Shown one piece after another: positions 14,146-16,931 of a stretch of DNA of 16,931 nucleotides. The notes under the pieces were generated by a model, which was not told where the DNA came from, did not search any database, and worked only from the letters and a program-made list of their open reading frames with translations. Numbering within the stretch: the first letter of the stretch is position 1; each line of letters opens with the position of its first letter. Position numbers and translations under genes: made by a program. This DNA is from JBCBSS01 sp039819065 (GTDB lineage Bacteria > Bacteroidota > Bacteroidia > Cytophagales > Cyclobacteriaceae): the NCBI GenBank assembly GCA_039819065.1, contig JBCBSS010000163.1, positions 1-16,931 on the forward strand, in the 5' to 3' direction.

Positions 14146-16803
14146 ATGGGCAACCAAATAATACCACCTAAATGGCCGATCAACTTACTGAGGCGGCTGA
14201 TCAAACCGGCATATATGGAAGAGTTCGAAGGCGACTTGCACGAGCGGTTCGAAGACAACCTTTTGCAGTATGGTGAAAAGAAGGCAAAGCGTATTTATAT
14301 CAAAGAATCAATCAAACTCATACGACCAACTTTGATGAAAAGCTGGGGAGGGGATTACAAATTAAACAGTTACGGTATGTTCAAGCATCAACTTAAGATC
14401 GTGTGGAGACAAACGATCAATCAAAAGCTTTTCAGTACTATTAAAATAGGTGGCTTTGCCATTGGCATAGCAGCTTGCTTACTCATTACATTATATATTA
14501 TTCACCAGAGTAGCTTTGATCAACACTACCAAAGACAAGGAGATATTTACCGTTTGGCCAATCAATGGTCAGAACCGGGCGAAACCGGTTATTGGACCAA
14601 TGTGCATGGGCCACTTAAAGAAATACTAGAGGGGCACATTCCCGAAATGGAAAAGGTGGCCAGGGTGGTTTTATGGAGTTGGGGTGATGCCGGTGAAAAC
14701 CAGATCAAAAAGATCGATTCGGATTACAACTACTACGAAGAAGGTTTCCTTTATGCCGATCCTGAATTGCTGGATATTCTGGAAATACCGATGGTGTATG
14801 GCTCCCACGAACAAGCTTTGGTAGCGCCCAATAGTATGGTCATTTCAAAACGAAAAGCAGAGAAGTATTTTCCTAATGAAAACCCGGTAGGCAAACGCTT
14901 TATCCTCAATAATGATCCTGAGAAAACCTATACGATAGGAGGAGTGATGCAAGACTTTCCTTTGACTTCTCATCTGCAGGGTGATTTCATTTTGACCCTA
15001 AAGGATAGAAAAAAGGGGCCGGGTACCACTGGCTGGTGCTGTACGAATTACCATCTATATACCAGGCTCATACCTGGAGCTGATAAGGCATCGGTAGAGC
15101 AAAAAACGGTAGCCATACGTGATACCCATGTGATGCCAAGGCTCCGGGATATAGGTGCTTCAGGGTTAGAAGAGATGAAAAAATATCAGACTTATTACCT
15201 TCAACCGGTAAAAAACATTTACCTGAATCCCGAGGAGGTACATGATGACTCGTCGCATGGGTCAGATGAGCTACTTTGGATTTTTGGGATAATTGCGGTA
15301 GTAGTCTTAATTCAAGCCTGTATCAACTTTATCAACTTATCGACAGCCAACGCCATAAAACGGGCCAAAGAAGTCGGCATGCTAAAGGTGGTTGGTTCTG
15401 TCCGATCGAACTTGATTTCTCAATATTTAGTGGAATCAATATCCTATACACTTATGGCTACCCTATTAGGTTTACTGCTCGCCGTGGCGGCCTTGCCCTT
15501 TTTTAACTGGTTGGCAGATGTTTCACTGGTATTGCCATGGCATTCCTATTGGTTTTTGCCACTTCTGGTGGCTGTAGCTATATGCGTTGGCTTGATTGCC
15601 GGACTTTACCCTGCATTCCATCTATCATCTTTTCAGCCTATTGAAGCACTCAAAGGAAAAACAGGACACAAATCGAATCGACCCATATTGCGAAATGGAC
15701 TAATCATATTTCAGTTCACTACCGCCATTGTATTGATCATTGTATCACTTTTTTCGCATCAACAATTCGAATATCTCATGAATAAGGCTATTGGCTATGA
15801 GAAGGAGCAGGTGGTTAACCTGATGGGGCTGGAAAGCATGAGCGAAGACAGGCGTAAGGTACTCAAATCGGAATTATTGAAACTACCGGGTATTGAAAAT
15901 GCCTCTATTAGTGATTTCTATCCAGTTGAGGGAAGCGCCATTCATAACCGTTTCTTTTGGCAGGCTGATCGCAAACAGTTGGATAATCGAATTGAGGCTG
16001 CCTATTGGATTGTGGATGAAGATTACATCCAGACTATGGGAATGGAGATAATCGCAGGAAGAGATTTCATTCAGGATGCTAACGAAACCGGTGTGATCAT
16101 CATTAATGAAAGCATGGCAGAAGCGCTTCAAATAGAAAAGCCCGAGGGACAGCCTTTGATAGATATGTTTGACGTAGAGTATAATTTGATCGGGGTTGTC
16201 AAGGACTTTTATTTTGAAACGCTATTGGAAGAGGTGCGGCCGCTCTGCATGGTTATAGGCAAAGGTAATTCTACGATATCGATTAAAATTGATGCTACGG
16301 ATGTCGATCAAAGGCTCTCTTCTATATCTTCCTTATGGTCGACCCTACAGCCCAACCAGCCTGTACGGTACGAGTTCATGGATCAAAACTTTGAGCTGAT
16401 GTATGCCAACTTACACCGGGGGAGGACCATGCTGACGCTTTTTTCTATTCTTTCTATTATCTTGGCTTGCTCCGGGTTATTTGCCATTTCATTATACCTG
16501 ATTGGCCAAAGGAGCAAGGAGATCAGTATCAGAAAAGTACTAGGTGCGGGAACAGGCATGATATTCTGGTTATTGGGTATCGACTTCTTCAAACTGGCGC
16601 TCATAGCGGTGGTGCTGGCCATGCCAATCGGCTGGCACTTCTCCGAATCCTTGATCGAGCATTCTGCCAACCGCATTCAATTGTCCTGGTGGGTATTCGC
16701 TCTAGCCGGTTTGGGAGCCTTGATCATTACCCTGGTCACTATTAGCGTAGAATCCATCAAAACCGCACTCGCCAATCCAATAGACAAGTTGAAAGGAGAT
16801 TGA
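14146..16803 (+). CDS. MacB/FtsX-type ABC permease with N-terminal permease prefix domain
   Basis: 885 residues, inner membrane. Residues about 5-65 (PPKWPINLLRRLIKPAYMEE...) are the permease prefix domain found in PadR-linked permeases. A first transmembrane helix is at about 97-120 (FAIGIAACLLITLYIIH), followed by a MacB-type periplasmic domain. Next comes the first FtsX block: a helix near 378-398, a RAKEVGMLKVVGS coupling loop near 407-419, and two helices with GLIAGLYPAFHLSSFQPIEALKG. A second helix, periplasmic domain and FtsX block follow, with RSKEISIRKVLGAG and a final AN-PIDKLKGD. Such proteins transmit mechanical force to the periplasm or move lipids, lipoproteins, peptides or antimicrobials. 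No ATPase gene is in the window; it must be supplied from elsewhere. It lies directly behind the PadR gene. Confidence 0.9.
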   Translation: MGNQIIPPKWPINLLRRLIKPAYMEEFEGDLHERFEDNLLQYGEKKAKRIYIKESIKLIRPTLMKSWGGDYKLNSYGMFKHQLKIVWRQTINQKLFSTIKIGGFAIGIAACLLITLYIIHQSSFDQHYQRQGDIYRLANQWSEPGETGYWTNVHGPLKEILEGHIPEMEKVARVVLWSWGDAGENQIKKIDSDYNYYEEGFLYADPELLDILEIPMVYGSHEQALVAPNSMVISKRKAEKYFPNENPVGKRFILNNDPEKTYTIGGVMQDFPLTSHLQGDFILTLKDRKKGPGTTGWCCTNYHLYTRLIPGADKASVEQKTVAIRDTHVMPRLRDIGASGLEEMKKYQTYYLQPVKNIYLNPEEVHDDSSHGSDELLWIFGIIAVVVLIQACINFINLSTANAIKRAKEVGMLKVVGSVRSNLISQYLVESISYTLMATLLGLLLAVAALPFFNWLADVSLVLPWHSYWFLPLLVAVAICVGLIAGLYPAFHLSSFQPIEALKGKTGHKSNRPILRNGLIIFQFTTAIVLIIVSLFSHQQFEYLMNKAIGYEKEQVVNLMGLESMSEDRRKVLKSELLKLPGIENASISDFYPVEGSAIHNRFFWQADRKQLDNRIEAAYWIVDEDYIQTMGMEIIAGRDFIQDANETGVIIINESMAEALQIEKPEGQPLIDMFDVEYNLIGVVKDFYFETLLEEVRPLCMVIGKGNSTISIKIDATDVDQRLSSISSLWSTLQPNQPVRYEFMDQNFELMYANLHRGRTMLTLFSILSIILACSGLFAISLYLIGQRSKEISIRKVLGAGTGMIFWLLGIDFFKLALIAVVLAMPIGWHFSESLIEHSANRIQLSWWVFALAGLGALIITLVTISVESIKTALANPIDKLKGD

Positions 16804-16842
16804 AAGGTTGGATACAAATGATCATACGAAGTGCTTCATTGT

Positions 16843-16860
16843 CCCCCGCTGGCGGGCAGG
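16843..16860. repeat. Short GC-rich palindrome after the permease gene
   Basis: CCCGC-TG-GCGGG (16845-16856) inside a GC-rich run in an otherwise A/T-rich gap. It looks like a REP half-unit and is 40 bases after the permease stop. Confidence 0.4.
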
Positions 16861-16914
16861 GCTGTTGCATTCTAGATTAATAATTACTTTAGTGCTCAAC
16901 TTTAATATTATTAG

Positions 16915-16931
16915 ATGGAAGAAAGAAGCCT
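16915..16931 (+). CDS. Possible start of a further gene, cut by the window edge
   Basis: ATG-GAA-GAA-AGA-AGC-CT at the very end, after an A/T-rich leader. Only five codons are visible, so no product can be suggested, and it may be chance. Confidence 0.2.

Overview
The window looks like the chromosome of a member of the Bacteroidota, probably a free-living Cytophagales-type bacterium. Signs of this are A-rich leaders instead of strong Shine-Dalgarno sites, a PadR gene joined to a prefix-domain FtsX permease, a lipoprotein with a bacterial Ig-like domain and an NHL-like propeller, and many short palindromic repeats of the GTCATTTCGA...GAGAAATC type between genes. I cannot name a genus from the sequence. 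There are no rRNA or tRNA genes, no CRISPR array and no transposase.

Layout. 78-1238 (+) is a YqhD-type NADPH-dependent aldehyde reductase. It ends at a terminator that faces a DUF1349-like concanavalin-fold protein (1314-2147, -). Behind that lies an AraC-family regulator (2278-3180, -). Divergent from it is a lipoprotein with a Big_2 domain and a six-bladed-type propeller (3346-4482, +). A nested inverted-repeat element (4680-4806) precedes an unusual protein (4865-6091, +): an N-terminal domain that resembles a catalytically dead subtilase, fused to a cysteine-rich C-terminus. A repeat-packed gap (6091-6657) follows, with two 86-bp copies of one palindromic element.

On the minus strand there is an exporter pair: an ABC permease-ATPase (7165-8970) and a very short HlyD-like anchor protein (6658-7152). 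Further upstream on the same strand, across a second repeat-rich gap (8971-9471), is the most interesting block. In transcription order it holds a 55-codon gene (12705-12872), a stem-loop, a short GH57 protein (11436-12620), and a 613-residue protein ending in a DUF1611-type P-loop domain (9472-11313). The 55-residue peptide carries three exact five-residue repeats, SPSxx, written with different serine codons each time, followed by an acidic tail with a second Cys. That looks like a RiPP-style precursor or another selected small protein. Peptide, stem-loop, two enzymes and, further on, an exporter would fit an undescribed peptide-modification and export system. That joint function is my inference and nothing in the sequence proves it.

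The right end holds a long gene-free stretch (12873-13807) with a TIR element and hairpins, then a PadR regulator (13808-14140) under a pair of exact 21-bp direct repeats, and an 885-residue MacB/FtsX-type permease (14146-16803). A possible next gene begins at 16915 and runs off the window.
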